From the NCBI GenBank assembly GCA_033875255.1, contig JAWZSN010000005.1, forward strand, positions 124,001 to 188,000: a stretch of 64,000 nt of DNA, in the 5' to 3' direction. This stretch comes from Marinimicrococcus sp033875255. Lineage in GTDB: Bacteria > Pseudomonadota > Alphaproteobacteria > Geminicoccales > Geminicoccaceae. Made by a program: the position numbers and the translations under genes. Under the pieces are notes generated by a model, which saw nothing but the letters and a program-made list of their open reading frames with translations, was not told the DNA's origin and did not search any database. Of this stretch, positions 8,523 through 17,547 are shown in pieces (position 1 is the stretch's first letter; every line of letters starts with the position of its first letter).

Positions 8523-11315
8523 CAGCGCGTCCATCCGCAGCACCTCGCGCGGCGCGCCGAAGAGATAGCCCTGGCCCTCGTTGCAGCCCGCCTCGCCAAG
8601 AAAGAGCAGCTGCTCCTCGGTCTCGATGCCTTCGGCCACCACCCGCTTGCCGAGACTGTGGCCCAGGCCCACAACGGCACGGATGAGGGTTTCGGCCTCG
8701 CGGCTGGTGCCGACCCCGTCGATGAAGGCGCGGTCGATCTTGATGCGATGGACCGGCAGGCGCGTGAGATAGGCGAGCGAGGAGTAGCCGGCGCCGAAAT
8801 CGTCGATGGCGATCTTCAGCCCCAGGGCCGCCGCCTCGCGCAGCACTGCTGCCGAGTTGGCGTCGACGAACTGGCTCTCGGTGATCTCCAGCTCGAGGAG
8901 TTGCGGCGGCAGACCGCTCTCCTCCAGGGCCTCGCGCAGCGTCGCGGTGAGGTAGGGCTCCTCGAGCTGGGCCGCCGAGATGTTCACGGCGACCTTCAGC
9001 GGCATGCCGGCATCGAGCCAGCGGCGCCCCTGGCGGCAGGCGGAACGGATCACCCAGGCGCCGATCGGCTTGATGAGGCCCAGCGCCTCGGCGGTGGCGA
9101 TGAAGCTGCCCGGCAGCACCAGCCCGCCTTTCGGGTGACGCCAGCGCAACAGCGCCTCGGTGCCGGTGATGCGGCGCTGCTCGAGGTCGATGACCGGTTG
9201 GTAGAAGAGTTCGAACTCCTCCTCCTCCAGCGCGCGGCGGAGGCCCTCCTCCATGCTGCGCTGCGCCTGCACCTCGCCCGACATGTTGCAGGCGTAGAAG
9301 ACGTGGCGGTTCTTGCCGTCGGCCTTGGCGCGGTAGAGGGCGAGATCGGCGTGGCGGAACAGCTCGTCGGACGAGCCCCCGTGCTCGGGAAAGACGGCGA
9401 CGCCGCAGCTCGCTCCGACCCGCGCCTCGCCACGGCTGGTCGAGAAGGGCTCCGCCAGCCGGGTCAGCAGGCGGTCCGCCAGATCAGCCACCTCCTGCTG
9501 CGTGATGACCTCCGTCTGGAGAACCGCAAACTCGTCGCCGCCCATCCGCGCCAGGGTGTGGACGTCCGGCAGCGTGTCGCGCATGCGGCCTGCCACGGCG
9601 CGCAGCAGCTCGTCGCCCGCCTCGTGACCCAGCGTGTCGTTGACCTGCTTGAAGCCGTCCAGATCGAACAGCATCACCGCCATCTGCCGGCCGCTGAAGC
9701 GGGCCCGGGCGAACCCCTGATCGAGTCGGTCGGCAAGCATGCGGCGGTTGGGCAGGCTGGTAAGCGGATCGTGCAGCGCCAGCTCGCGAATACGCTGCTC
9801 GGCCTCGACTAGCTCGGTGACGTCCTCGATCAGCGAGAGCACCGTGCTCTCGGGGCCGTGGCCGACGATCGAATGGTGCCAGCGACAGTGGCGCTGCCAG
9901 CCGTCGCGGGTCCGGCAGCGCAGCGCCACCGCCACCCTCGCCCGGCGGCGGTCGCCGGGTCCCCAGCCCTCGAGGCGGCCGAGCAGTGGCTGGCCGGGCT
10001 CGACGAGTGCTGCAGCCGGCACGTCGCGGCCGACCATCTCGCTGGCCGACCAGCCGAACATCGTCGAGGCGTGGCCGGACCAGCGGCGGATCCTGAGCTG
10101 CTGGCCGCCGGCGCTCTCCACCGGCGACCACTCGATCACCGCGAGCGGGGTGTTGGCGACGTGGCCCTCTATACGCTCCAACGCTCCCTGCAGCGCCTCG
10201 CGGCTTTCCACGAGGCTGGCGGTGGCGGCCCTGACTCGCCGGCGCAGGGTGCCGGTCCAAAGGCCGAGCAGGACCACGACCACGGCGAAGGCACCGCCGC
10301 CGAGCCGGAGCTGGTGGTTCAGCCGCTCGCGCTGCGCCCGGGCATGGGCGGCGGGGTCGAACACGAAGGCCTCGTCGAGTGCCTCCACTTCCATCAGGCC
10401 GAGCTGCGCCAGATGCTCCTGCATCCGCCGCCACCGGGCGAGGCTGGTGTTGCCTACCGGTACCAGGGGATAGTGGGTGAGCTCGGCGACTGCCGCCATC
10501 TGCTGCTTATTGAAAGCGAGCGGGTCGGCCAGCGGGACGGCCGGCTCGAACTCCCGGGCGATCCGTCCGGCGATCTCCTGGGGATGCTCGAGAGCCCAGC
10601 GCCAGCCCTCCAGGCTCGCCTCGAGAAAACGCTCGACCAGCGCCGCCTTGTTCTCCGCCGTCTCGCGCCGCGCGAACAGGCTGTCGCCGTAGAACTGGAT
10701 GCCGAAGTCGCGCGGCCGCACCATGCGCAGCGTCGCCACCTCGCGACCATACGCGTTGGGCGGGCCTATGGTGTAGCCGGGCACCACATCGACCCGGTCT
10801 TCCAGCAGGCTGTCGACGCCGGAGCTGTAGGGATGGGGCGTCACCTGCTCCGGGTCGATGCCTTCGGCCTTGAGCATGGCCTGCATCTCGAGGTCGATGA
10901 AGTCGCCGGCCCGGCGCGCCACCCGCAGGCGCAGCAGGTCGGCCGGACCGAAGAGCGGCGTGCCGGGCAGGGCGTAAAGCGCCGCCGGACTGTCCTGGAA
11001 GATCGACGCGAGCACGGTGAGCGGTGCGCGCTGCGCGCTGCCGGTCAGGATGTTGGCAGCGCCCACCCCGAAAGTGGCACGCCCGTCGGCGACCTCTGCC
11101 ACCGCGTCGATCGGGGCGCCCTCCGGCGTCACCCCGCGGCGGATCTCCACCTCGAGGCCGGCAGCCTCGTAGAAGCCTTGCCAGAGGGCGGCGTAATAGC
11201 CGGCGAACTGGGCCTGGTGGTCCCAGCGCAGCTGAAGGCTGACCTTCTCGGCTGCCACAGGGGCACCCGAGGCCCAGAGCAGACCGAGACAGGCAAGAGC
11301 GAGGCGAACGAGCAT
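8430..11315 (-). CDS. Sensor protein: NMT1/THI5-like periplasmic domain, PAS, GGDEF and EAL
   Basis: Membrane protein of about 961 residues that probably senses a small molecule outside and alters cyclic di-GMP inside. A signal peptide (residues 1-22) is followed by a solute-binding domain like thiamine-precursor/nitrate-sulfonate binding proteins (about 23-300), one TM helix (about 340-356), a PAS region (about 385-500), GGDEF (RMGGDEFAVL near residue 591) and EAL (TEALLRW near 721, DDFGAGYSS near 830). Both catalytic signatures look intact; no RxxD inhibitory site is seen just before GGDEF. A GTG at 11363 would add 16 residues; the ATG was chosen because the signal peptide then begins normally. 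Single transcription unit. Confidence 0.88.
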   Translation of the reverse strand: MLVRLALACLGLLWASGAPVAAEKVSLQLRWDHQAQFAGYYAALWQGFYEAAGLEVEIRRGVTPEGAPIDAVAEVADGRATFGVGAANILTGSAQRAPLTVLASIFQDSPAALYALPGTPLFGPADLLRLRVARRAGDFIDLEMQAMLKAEGIDPEQVTPHPYSSGVDSLLEDRVDVVPGYTIGPPNAYGREVATLRMVRPRDFGIQFYGDSLFARRETAENKAALVERFLEASLEGWRWALEHPQEIAGRIAREFEPAVPLADPLAFNKQQMAAVAELTHYPLVPVGNTSLARWRRMQEHLAQLGLMEVEALDEAFVFDPAAHARAQRERLNHQLRLGGGAFAVVVVLLGLWTGTLRRRVRAATASLVESREALQGALERIEGHVANTPLAVIEWSPVESAGGQQLRIRRWSGHASTMFGWSASEMVGRDVPAAALVEPGQPLLGRLEGWGPGDRRRARVAVALRCRTRDGWQRHCRWHHSIVGHGPESTVLSLIEDVTELVEAEQRIRELALHDPLTSLPNRRMLADRLDQGFARARFSGRQMAVMLFDLDGFKQVNDTLGHEAGDELLRAVAGRMRDTLPDVHTLARMGGDEFAVLQTEVITQQEVADLADRLLTRLAEPFSTSRGEARVGASCGVAVFPEHGGSSDELFRHADLALYRAKADGKNRHVFYACNMSGEVQAQRSMEEGLRRALEEEEFELFYQPVIDLEQRRITGTEALLRWRHPKGGLVLPGSFIATAEALGLIKPIGAWVIRSACRQGRRWLDAGMPLKVAVNISAAQLEEPYLTATLREALEESGLPPQLLELEITESQFVDANSAAVLREAAALGLKIAIDDFGAGYSSLAYLTRLPVHRIKIDRAFIDGVGTSREAETLIRAVVGLGHSLGKRVVAEGIETEEQLLFLGEAGCNEGQGYLFGAPREVLRMDALLRERPAFAALGAGQRPGLPGRGSLLARAGR

Positions 11316-11444
11316 GAGGCCTTGTTGCGCGGGCGACGGGACTCGGGCTTTTTCACCTTTCACGGCATGTGGATCAAGGGCGGAGTCTCGCGCGAGGCGA
11401 GAATTGCCGCACGGCAGATCGCCGCGTCGCGGCCGCTCCTGGCG

Positions 11445-12275
11445 TCAGGCCGGGGCCAGCCCGAGGATGCGGCGCGCCTCGCCGGCGGTTGCCGGATGCC
11501 TGCCGTGCTCGGCGCAGAGACCGGCTACCCGCGCCACCAGCTCGGCATTGCTCGATGCCAGGCGGTGCTTGTCCATGCGGATATTGTCCTCGAGGCCGGT
11601 GCGGCAGTGGCCGCCAAGCTCGAGACACCAGCGGTTGACCTCGAGCTGGTGCCTTCCGATGCCGGCGGCGGTCCAGGTGGCGTCCGGCATCAGCCTGCCC
11701 AGCTGCTCGACCTCGAACTCCAGCACCTCGCGGCGCGCCGGCATGGCGTTCTTCACGCCGAACACGAACTGCACGTGAAGCGGCCGCTTGAGGAGCCCCT
11801 GCTCGACCATCGCGGCGGCCTGGTAGAGCATCGAAAGATCGAAGACCTCGATCTCGGGCTTGATGTCGAGCTCGAGCATGCGCGCGGCCAGCTCGCGGAT
11901 CAGGTCGGGATGATTCTCGTAGATAATGCTCGGAAAGTTCACCGAGCCGGTGGACAGCGAGGCCATGTCGGGGCGCAAGTGCAGCATGCCGCCGCGCTCC
12001 TCCTGGCGCCGGCCGCGGCCGCCGGTCGAGAACTGCACGATCATGCCCGGGCAGTGGCGGCGGATACCTTCCTGCACGGCGGCGAACTTCTCCGGGTCGG
12101 AGGAGGGTCGCTGGTCGTCCTCGCGGACGTGGATGTGGGCGAGGCTCGCCCCCGCCTCGAACGCCTCCTGGGCCGATTCGACCTGTTCGGCCACGGTAAT
12201 CGGCACGGCCGGGTTGTCTTCCTTGCGCGGCACGGAGCCGGTCAGGGCCACGGTGATGATGCAGGGCTCGGACAT
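11445..12275 (-). CDS. BKACE family beta-keto acid cleavage enzyme (DUF849)
   Basis: A 276-residue zinc-dependent TIM-barrel enzyme that condenses a beta-keto acid with acetyl-CoA to give acetoacetate and a CoA ester. Family marks: ITVALTGSVP at the N-terminus, the zinc-binding HIHVR near residue 48, QFSTGGRGR near 81 and EDNIRM near 228. Substrate specificity in this family varies widely and is not predictable here; the lysine-fermentation enzyme Kce is the named relative. The stand-alone position gives no pathway clue. Confidence 0.88.
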   Translation of the reverse strand: MSEPCIITVALTGSVPRKEDNPAVPITVAEQVESAQEAFEAGASLAHIHVREDDQRPSSDPEKFAAVQEGIRRHCPGMIVQFSTGGRGRRQEERGGMLHLRPDMASLSTGSVNFPSIIYENHPDLIRELAARMLELDIKPEIEVFDLSMLYQAAAMVEQGLLKRPLHVQFVFGVKNAMPARREVLEFEVEQLGRLMPDATWTAAGIGRHQLEVNRWCLELGGHCRTGLEDNIRMDKHRLASSNAELVARVAGLCAEHGRHPATAGEARRILGLAPA

Positions 12276-12354
12276 GGCGGATCCAGCACGGGCGAGAGGT
12301 TGCGGGACGTCGCGAGCCCCTTAGACCGCCAGCGCGAGCCTCGTCCAGTCCCGC

Positions 12355-12810
12355 TTACTTCACCACCACCACGGTGCAGGAGGCGAGATGCGAGACCCGG
12401 TGCGAGATGCTGCCGAGAAAGAGGCCGGCGGCGTCGCTGAGGCCGCGGCTGCCCATCACGATCATGGAGGCTGCCTCCTCGCCGGCGGTCTCGATGATGC
12501 CGGTGACCACGGGTCCCTCGGCAACCCGCGTCGTTACCGCCGCCACGCCCTTCGCCTTGAGCCGTGTCTCCGCCTCGCGGGTCAGCGCGTCGCCCAGAAG
12601 GCGGGAATCGTGCCAGCGCGCATATTCCTCCTCCAGCGGCAGGTTCTCCACCTGCGCGAAGGTGCGAAGCTCCTCCGGCATGATCTCGACCGGCACGACG
12701 TGCAGCGCCACCACCCGCGCGCCCCGGCTGCTGGCCAGATCGGCGGCCACCTCGAGCGCCTTCCAGGAATGCTCCGAACCGTCGACGGCCAGTAGGATCG
12801 TGTCCGTCAT
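12355..12810 (-). CDS. Universal stress protein, UspA family
   Basis: Single-domain Usp protein of 151 residues. It begins with ILLAVDGSEHSWKAL and has the nucleotide-binding signature G-S-R-G-x9-G-S near residues 125-140, so it belongs to the ATP-binding subgroup. ATG at 12810 is preceded by ggggag. It lies 79 bp upstream of the BKACE gene in the same direction. In alphaproteobacteria such proteins are often induced by low oxygen or stationary phase; no FNR-like box is visible upstream. Confidence 0.9.
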   Translation of the reverse strand: MTDTILLAVDGSEHSWKALEVAADLASSRGARVVALHVVPVEIMPEELRTFAQVENLPLEEEYARWHDSRLLGDALTREAETRLKAKGVAAVTTRVAEGPVVTGIIETAGEEAASMIVMGSRGLSDAAGLFLGSISHRVSHLASCTVVVVK

Positions 12811-12898
12811 CGTCTGCTCCCCGGCCCATGCCCGGCACCCGGCCGGACAGCCTGCGAGCATAGCATGGCGGGGCTGCGGGCCGAAGATTCCTCTTCTT

Positions 12899-13912
12899 TC
12901 ACGGTGCGGCCGTCGCGTCGCCGCGGAAGGCTGTCTCTACCTCACCACGTAGCAGCGCCTCCCGATCCTCGTAACGCGGCGAGAAGTGGAACGGCACGAC
13001 CCGCCGCGCTCCCGCCTCGCGGGCAACCGTGCCGGCCTGGAGGGCGGTGAGGTGGCGACGTTCTCCGGCGCGGCGGCGATCCTCGTCGAGGAAGGCGGCC
13101 TCGATGAACAGGCTGTCGACGTCGCGGGCCAGCGCGCGGATGCGGCGCCGGTTCTCCTCGCTCCAGCCGCAGTCGGTGACGTAGGCGAGGCTGGCGCCGC
13201 GGCCGATGGTCAAGAGCTCCCGGCTGAGCACGCCCAGCGCCATGCGCCGCGGGCCGTCGCGGCCCTGCACCTCCAGGATCGTCGTCGCCGCGGCCCCTGC
13301 CAGCACGAGGCGCTTTAGCTCGCCGAGCCACGGCCCGGTCTCCAGCCCGAGCTCGAGCAGTCGGCTTTTGCGGACGCTGATCTTGCGCCGCTCCTCCAGC
13401 GCGAAGGCGAGGCAGGGGATTCCGTGGTCGAGGGTGGCGCAGCGCACCTCGAGGTCCGGCTCGTCGATCAGCAGCCCGCCGGGGAACTGGGCCGTCTGCT
13501 CGCGCCGTCGCCGGAACCCGTCGCGCAGGCCGAACCAGGCGCATCGGCCGTGACCCGCCTCGTCCAGCTCCGCGACCTCCAGCACGAGTGCGGCCTCGTA
13601 GCCGTGCGCGAGGTTCCAGCTATAGGAGAGTAGCCGATGCTCCACCGCATCGATAAGGCCGATGGGTCCGAACAGGCGCACCCGCTTGGGGCGGCCCAGC
13701 CACAGGCGCAAGGCCCAGTCGAACCCCGCGAAATGGTCCATGTGCATGTGCGACACGAACACCGCCTCGACGCGCAGCAGCTGACGCACTGCCAGCGGGG
13801 CCAGGCTGCCCATGTCGAACAGCAAGGCGCGCCGCGCCGCGCCGAGCTCGACATGAAGACCCGGATCGCCGAAGGGCGGGTTGATAAGCCGCGACTGGAG
13901 CTTGCCAGGCAT
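12899..13912 (-). CDS. Metallo-beta-lactamase fold hydrolase, ribonuclease Z-like
   Basis: A 337-residue cytoplasmic MBL-fold protein. The metal signature HMHMDH is at about residues 55-60, with further ligand candidates in TLDHGIPC (about 160), YVTDCGWS (about 247) and a C-terminal PFHFSPRY. The layout resembles tRNase Z/ElaC relatives, but the flexible exosite arm is not obvious, so true tRNA 3' processing is uncertain. It starts 278 bp from the divergent holdfast-like cluster and ends 88 bp upstream of the usp start. Confidence 0.75.
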   Translation of the reverse strand: MPGKLQSRLINPPFGDPGLHVELGAARRALLFDMGSLAPLAVRQLLRVEAVFVSHMHMDHFAGFDWALRLWLGRPKRVRLFGPIGLIDAVEHRLLSYSWNLAHGYEAALVLEVAELDEAGHGRCAWFGLRDGFRRRREQTAQFPGGLLIDEPDLEVRCATLDHGIPCLAFALEERRKISVRKSRLLELGLETGPWLGELKRLVLAGAAATTILEVQGRDGPRRMALGVLSRELLTIGRGASLAYVTDCGWSEENRRRIRALARDVDSLFIEAAFLDEDRRRAGERRHLTALQAGTVAREAGARRVVPFHFSPRYEDREALLRGEVETAFRGDATAAP

Positions 13913-14190
13913 GACGGACCCGCCCGCTGCTGGTTGACGGTCGCGCTGCCGGCCGTGACCGGGCGGGGCAGCGTGCCCGCATCATGCTAGGCGAAGAGGC
14001 CCCGCTTCGTGGGGCGAGGGAAGGACGGTCGGCCTGGCGGTTCCTTCGGGTGTTGCAGTTTCGCAAGATCGCCATTCTATGGTACGATAAAACTTCGGGT
14101 AGCGCTGAATCGGCCTTGCACACGCTGACCGGTTGTCTTATCCCGCGGAAGTAGAAAAACGCGATGTTAATACGCCAAAGGAGGCGTTGA
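13913..14190 (+). promoter_or_regulatory. Intergenic region ahead of the holdfast-anchor-like cluster
   Basis: Divergent gap of 278 bp. The right half is AT-richer than its surroundings and should hold the promoter of the cluster; candidate elements are ttgcag at 14053 and tacgat/tatggt around 14078-14088, but the spacing is poor. An excellent ribosome site aaaggagg (14177-14184) precedes the first gene. No gene is seen. Confidence 0.35.
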
Positions 14191-14568
14191 ATGGGCGGGG
14201 CTCAATCACCGGCTGGTCGGCGGCCAAGGGCCTGGCCGGGCATGGCGACAGTGATCGTCGGCTTGGCTTTGCAGAGCATGCTGGCTTCTCCGGTCGTTGC
14301 CAACGGCTTTCTCGAGGACCGTCCGTTTCAGTTTCGCGATCCGGCAGGCATGTCGGCGCTGATTCTCCAGGAGGATCTCCGCCAGAAAAAGATCAACGAT
14401 CTCTATCAGCCGCCGAAGACGACCATTTACAGCACGAGCACAACATCGGTCGGGACCAGCGTCACCATTGATGCAGGTGATAACACCACTGTTGATGTCG
14501 ACGTAGAGAGCAGCAATTCAGGCGATATCTCCGCCGGCAGCGAGCTGAACGGCCGACTCAGCCCGTAA
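14191..14568 (+). CDS. Small secreted protein, HfaA-like candidate
   Basis: A 125-residue exported protein. An Arg-rich start and hydrophobic core (about 18-36, ending SPVVA-N) form a signal peptide. The mature part has a Gln/Lys-rich stretch followed by a Ser/Thr/Asn-rich, beta-prone tail with GTSVTIDAGDNTTVDVDV and ending AGSELNGRL. Gene order (small secreted protein, CsgG-like lipoprotein, repeat protein) and the tail match what I recall of holdfast anchor HfaA of Caulobacter. Start is fixed by aaaggagg 6 nt upstream. The family assignment is an inference from context. Confidence 0.5.
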   Translation: MGGAQSPAGRRPRAWPGMATVIVGLALQSMLASPVVANGFLEDRPFQFRDPAGMSALILQEDLRQKKINDLYQPPKTTIYSTSTTSVGTSVTIDAGDNTTVDVDVESSNSGDISAGSELNGRLSP

Positions 14569-14616
14569 CGCCGCAGGCCTCGTCTCCTTCCACGACCAGG
14601 GTCCCGAGATCAACGT

Positions 14617-15507
14617 ATGAAACGTTTGCTGACGCTTGTCGCGGCGAGCATGACGCTTGCCGCCTGCACGGCGGGGAACATGCCCCTGCTCCGCGGTCCG
14701 GCCGTCGAGCCGGCCCTGACCCCGCAGTCCGATGCGCTCGCCTGCCTCGCCGACAAGGCACCGGACCCGCGTCGCAAGGTGGCGGTCGCCTCGGTGACCG
14801 ATCGCACTGGCAAGTTCAGCGTTGACGATGGCGGCTACAAGGTCAGCCAGGGGCCTGACCTGATGGCGATCTCGGCATTCGCCAAGACAGGTGCCGTGGA
14901 CCTCGTGGAGCGGCTCGACACCAAGGTGCTCGAGTGGGAGCTCACCTACGCCGACAAGAAGGTGCTGGGCGACGGGCCGCGCATCGCGGTGACGCCCCAG
15001 GGCCGCCAGAAGGTCGCCTATCGCGGCATCATGCCGGGTGAGCTGATGGGCTCCGACTATTATCTCGTCGGAGGCATCACCAGCATCGACTACAATATCG
15101 GCTCGGTCGGCGCCGAGGTCTCGATCAGCGGCATCGGCGGCGGCTATCGCGAGTTCCGGCTTCTGGTCGGCGTCGACCTGCGCCTGGTCGAGACCCGCAC
15201 CAGCCGCATCGCTGCCGTCTCCAGCCTGCAAAAGCAGATCGTCGGCTACGAGACCCAGGCCGGCATCTTCCGGTTCTTCGGCGACACGTTGGTCGACGTC
15301 AACGCCGGCAACAAGGTGAACGAGCCCATCTCGCTGGGCGTTCGCGCGGTGATCGAGCGCGCGGTGTTCGACCTCGTCACACAAGTCTACGGCCTGGCCG
15401 ACGGCGACTGCCACGAGCTGCTGCGCCTCGCCGACGCGAGTGCGGCAGCGTTCGCCGCAACCACGGGCCGGCGCTCTTCCACCGCGATCGGAGGGACGGA
15501 CAGTTGA
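14617..15507 (+). CDS. CsgG/HfaB-like outer-membrane secretion lipoprotein
   Basis: A 296-residue lipoprotein: signal peptide with lipobox TLAAC (Cys about residue 17), then a CsgG-type body with KVAVASVTDRTGKF, the YYLVGGITSIDYN strand, GYREFRLLVGVDLRLVETRT and the RAVIERAVFDLV helix. CsgG forms an outer-membrane pore that exports curli subunits; HfaB does the same for the holdfast anchor proteins. Located between a small secreted protein and two repeat proteins, it is the likely exporter of both. Its TGA overlaps the TTG start of the next gene, which couples translation. Confidence 0.8.
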   Translation: MKRLLTLVAASMTLAACTAGNMPLLRGPAVEPALTPQSDALACLADKAPDPRRKVAVASVTDRTGKFSVDDGGYKVSQGPDLMAISAFAKTGAVDLVERLDTKVLEWELTYADKKVLGDGPRIAVTPQGRQKVAYRGIMPGELMGSDYYLVGGITSIDYNIGSVGAEVSISGIGGGYREFRLLVGVDLRLVETRTSRIAAVSSLQKQIVGYETQAGIFRFFGDTLVDVNAGNKVNEPISLGVRAVIERAVFDLVTQVYGLADGDCHELLRLADASAAAFAATTGRRSSTAIGGTDS

Positions 15508-17339
15508 GCAGCCTGAAAAGGCGCCTGCTCTTCTCGCTTTCGGCCGCAGCGCTGGCGGTATCCGTGCCGGCCGGCCGGGCGCAGGCCCTCGAGATCGTCG
15601 TGCTCGACCAGGTCAACGAGGCAACGCAAGGCGCCGGGCTCGGCTTCGAGGGCATTACCGGCAAGAGCCTCGCTGCGACCGCCGCGGCGATCGGCAACAG
15701 CGCCGCCTTCAATGTCGAGGGCGAGGGTGACGCCGCGGCGCTGGCACTCGAGCAGGTCTCGCGGGGCACGGATGCCCCCGGCGTGCAGGTCGCCGGCATC
15801 CATCTCGACGAGGTCGATCTCGCCAGCGGCGCCGCCGCTGGCGTCTCGCTGACCGCGGCGGCGATCGGCAACACCCTCTCCGGCACGGGCGAGGGCGGCA
15901 TCGGCGCGCTCGACCTGTCTCAGGAGAACGGCTGGGCGGAGGACGCGCTCGAGGGCCAGTACGCCCACATCGTCCTGGACGAGGTCGTGGTGGGCGGTCT
16001 CGAAAGCAGCCTCTCGGCCGCCGCCCTCGGCAATTCGGCGTCGCTGACGGCCGGCGCCATCGGTAGCGCGGATGCCTACGACGCAGTCGTCCAGACCAAC
16101 GACGCGGCGCAGTTCGCCGCAATCGGGATCGGCGACCTCGTCATGCGGCCGACGGGCAGCGGCGCGGCTTTCGACGCAACGGCGGCTGCCCTCGGCAACT
16201 CGCTGACGCTGGACGCCGCCACCGGCGATCTTCATCTCGACACGGTCGTGCAGGAGAATGTCGGCGGCGACTCCCATGGTGGAATTGACTGGGTCGGCTA
16301 TGGCCAGATGGCGCAGGTCGAGATCATCGGAATCAACGATGTCGTTGTGCCTGCGAGGCCCGTGGGCGTCGGCGCGCAGAGCTTCGAGACCTTTGACAGC
16401 ACCATCGTGACGGCTGCCATCGGCAACTCGTCGAGCCTGAGCGCCGGCGGCCGCATCCTGCTCGACCAGGTCGTTCAGACCAACACCACCTGGCAGCAGG
16501 CCGATATCGACATCGCCTTTGCCTATGGCGCGAGAGACCTCAAGGCGACGGGGGTGGCGATCGGCAACTCCATGTCGATCTCCTCGGGTGCCGATCTGAC
16601 GTTCGACGGCAGCGAGAGCGGTCTCTCGCAGCTCAATGGCTGGGACCAGACCGCCGGCATCGAGCTTTCCAGCATCGGCGCGGCAGGCGATCTCGGCCTG
16701 ACGGCGGCTGCCATCGGCAACTCGCTGTCGATGGGCGCGGAGGGCGGCTTCGCGGTGGGCGAGCAGAGCGGGATCCTCCAGAGCAACGAAGACTACCAGG
16801 ATGCGTCCATCGAGCTCTTCGAGATCAACGGTCTGGCCAACCTCTCGGCGACCGTGGTCGCGATGGGCAACTCGATGTCGCTCACCACGGGCGGTGATCT
16901 CGCCCTGGGCGCCTACGCTTCGATCGAGCAGCACAATCTGGGCGATCAGGATGCTTCGCTCGCGTTCTTCGAGCTCAACGGCAAGGGCTCGGCCGGCGTC
17001 ACCATCGCTGCCATCGGCAACTCGCTCTCGGTGAGCGGCGAGGGAGCCATGGCGGGGTTGGGCGGGCGGATCGTCCAGCGCAACGAGGGCGCCCAGGCGG
17101 TGGTGCTGGATCTCGACGGCACGCTTGGCAGCTTCGGCAGCGCCGATATCACCGCGGTGGCGATCGGCAACTCGCTGAGCCTCACGACCGGCGCGTTCGA
17201 GGGCGCGGGTACGCTCTCGATCACCCAGGAGAATCTGGTGCCCCAGTCCGTGTCGCTCGGCATCACGCGGGCTGGTCTGGGCGCGGCCTCCACCACCACG
17301 GCTGCCATCGGGAACTCGATCGCGGTCACTGTCAGATAG
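15504..17339 (+). CDS. Secreted repeat protein 1, HfaD/curlin-like
   Basis: A 611-residue exported protein. Signal peptide SLKRRLLFSLSAAALAV ends at AQA-LE. The mature chain is made of eleven repeats of about 45-70 residues, each carrying TAAAIGNS or a close variant (IGNT, LGNS, MGNS) followed by a short Ser/Leu strand and an acidic/Gly turn, with interposed Q-x-N-x3-4-Q motifs (QTNTTWQQ, QSNEDYQD, QENLVPQ). No cysteine or known catalytic domain is seen. The pattern is that of a beta-solenoid or functional amyloid subunit. The TTG start overlaps the CsgG-like stop behind cggaggga. It is a tandem paralogue of the gene at 17548. Confidence 0.7.
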   Translation: MSSLKRRLLFSLSAAALAVSVPAGRAQALEIVVLDQVNEATQGAGLGFEGITGKSLAATAAAIGNSAAFNVEGEGDAAALALEQVSRGTDAPGVQVAGIHLDEVDLASGAAAGVSLTAAAIGNTLSGTGEGGIGALDLSQENGWAEDALEGQYAHIVLDEVVVGGLESSLSAAALGNSASLTAGAIGSADAYDAVVQTNDAAQFAAIGIGDLVMRPTGSGAAFDATAAALGNSLTLDAATGDLHLDTVVQENVGGDSHGGIDWVGYGQMAQVEIIGINDVVVPARPVGVGAQSFETFDSTIVTAAIGNSSSLSAGGRILLDQVVQTNTTWQQADIDIAFAYGARDLKATGVAIGNSMSISSGADLTFDGSESGLSQLNGWDQTAGIELSSIGAAGDLGLTAAAIGNSLSMGAEGGFAVGEQSGILQSNEDYQDASIELFEINGLANLSATVVAMGNSMSLTTGGDLALGAYASIEQHNLGDQDASLAFFELNGKGSAGVTIAAIGNSLSVSGEGAMAGLGGRIVQRNEGAQAVVLDLDGTLGSFGSADITAVAIGNSLSLTTGAFEGAGTLSITQENLVPQSVSLGITRAGLGAASTTTAAIGNSIAVTVR

Positions 17340-17547
17340 AACCCGGCCAGGGAGAGCCGGGGGAGCCGCTCCCGGCCTTTCCTGCCGGGCCGCGGCCCCG
17401 CCTTGCGCGCGGGCGGCAAAGGTTCTGCGGCGCGACGGCGCGACCGCAGGGAATGCTCTTCGGAGCGATGCGCGCTTCGGGGGAGCTAACGGGGGATGCC
17501 CGGGCCGATCGGCGGGGCTCTCTCGCGACACTCGGGAGGACGGATAA

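Noticed and set aside
9858..12440. An 860-codon plus-strand open frame over the sensor and BKACE genes
   Set aside because: Opposite two genes with clear domains; its product has no recognisable motif.
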